Positions 33,165-33,290 of a stretch of 33,290 nucleotides of DNA are shown here, piece after piece. Origin of the DNA: Coriobacteriia bacterium (GTDB lineage: Bacteria; Actinomycetota; Coriobacteriia; Anaerosomatales; Anaerosomataceae); contig JAFGUS010000081.1 of the NCBI GenBank assembly GCA_016938395.1, positions 1-33,290 of the forward strand. The letters run 5' to 3'. How positions within the stretch are numbered: position 1 is the first letter of the stretch; each line of letters starts with the position of its first letter. A model generated the notes under the pieces. It did not search any database and was not told the origin of the DNA. It was given only the letters and a program-made list of their open reading frames with translations. The position numbers and the translations under genes were made by a program.

Positions 33165-33197
33165 CAGGGCCCCCACCCTGATCGGGTGGAGGCCCTG
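33165..33197 (-). terminator. GC-rich hairpin downstream of tRNA-Leu
   Basis: On the minus strand CAGGGCCTCCACCC pairs with GGGTGGGGGCCCTG through 14 pairs, one of them U-G, around a 5-base loop. As at tRNA-Val, the pairing is complete only in minus-strand RNA and no U-run follows. Confidence 0.55.
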
Positions 33198-33205
33198 GTC
33201 ATATC

Positions 33206-33290
33206 TGGTGTCCGAGGCGAGAGTTGAACTCGCACGCCCTTGCGGGCACTAGGCCCTCAACCTAGCGCGTCTGCCATTCCGCCACTCGGA
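33206..33290 (-). tRNA. tRNA-Leu (anticodon GAG), first base outside the window
   Basis: A class II tRNA with a long variable arm. Acceptor TCCGAG/CTCGGA is visible, with the first pair lost at the window edge. The anticodon stem CTAGG/CCTAG holds loop TTGAGGG (GAG), the variable arm is GCCCGCAAGGGC, and the T-arm is GCGAG-TTCAACT-CTCGC with encoded CCA. Confidence 0.94.

Overview
The window is GC-rich, densely packed bacterial chromosome, with frequent GTG and TTG starts, 4-base start/stop overlaps and almost no unexplained space. A wall-binding (CWB2) L,D-transpeptidase, SpoIIE/STAS partner-switching proteins, an actinobacterial-style RNase D with HRDC region and the base composition suggest a Gram-positive, probably deep-branching Actinomycetota (Coriobacteriia-like) organism. 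This is an inference, and the presence of sigma-54 would be unusual for that phylum. I see no insertion sequence, phage or CRISPR array.

Layout. (1) 1-5.1 kb: RNase D, a divergent lipid kinase, a secreted L,D-transpeptidase with three CWB2 repeats and a membrane-anchored alpha/beta hydrolase. (2) 5.18-5.62 kb: tRNA-Val(GAC) on the minus strand, divergent from tRNA-Gly(GCC) and tRNA-Cys(GCA). (3) 5.78-12.66 kb: a nine-gene Mrp-type cation/proton antiporter operon whose gene order resembles the Mrp module of membrane-bound hydrogenases and which carries three antiporter-like subunits. The third has lost the conserved membrane glutamate. (4) 12.7-14.3 kb: a 50-residue protein with a 12-bp tandem repeat in its leader, a HAD hydrolase and a nitroreductase. 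(5) 14.4-18.5 kb: a partner-switching pair, namely a one-chain STAS plus HATPase protein and a large sensor phosphatase (HAMP, three GAF domains, SpoIIE).

(6) 18.5-27.7 kb is the most interesting part. A long minus-strand series runs CDF transporter, EamA permease, RpoN, PAS histidine kinase, NtrC-type regulator, zinc-ribbon membrane protein, CopZ-like HMA protein and CcdA. A textbook sigma-54 promoter (TGGCAC-N5-TTGCA) lies just after the NtrC-type gene and points at the zinc-ribbon/HMA genes. Three near-identical palindromes (ATACCCC..GGGGTAT) each sit inside the -35/-10 spacer of a predicted promoter: before ccdA, between the CDF gene and a CsoR-family repressor gene, and before a thioredoxin-FmdB-DUF302 operon. 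The repressor has serine where copper-sensing CsoR has its histidine ligand, so persulfide or another thiol-reactive signal is possible. Taken together this looks like a local metal/thiol-redox regulon next to a complete sigma-54 circuit.

(7) 27.8-33.0 kb: a membrane protein with a degenerate ferrochelatase-like domain, a PHP phosphoesterase, and an operon of a degenerate radical-SAM-like protein, a B12-type radical SAM enzyme and a class I aminotransferase. (8) The right edge holds tRNA-Leu(GAG), lacking its first base. Coordinates use the start codon best supported by a Shine-Dalgarno sequence, so several genes are shorter than their longest open frame.
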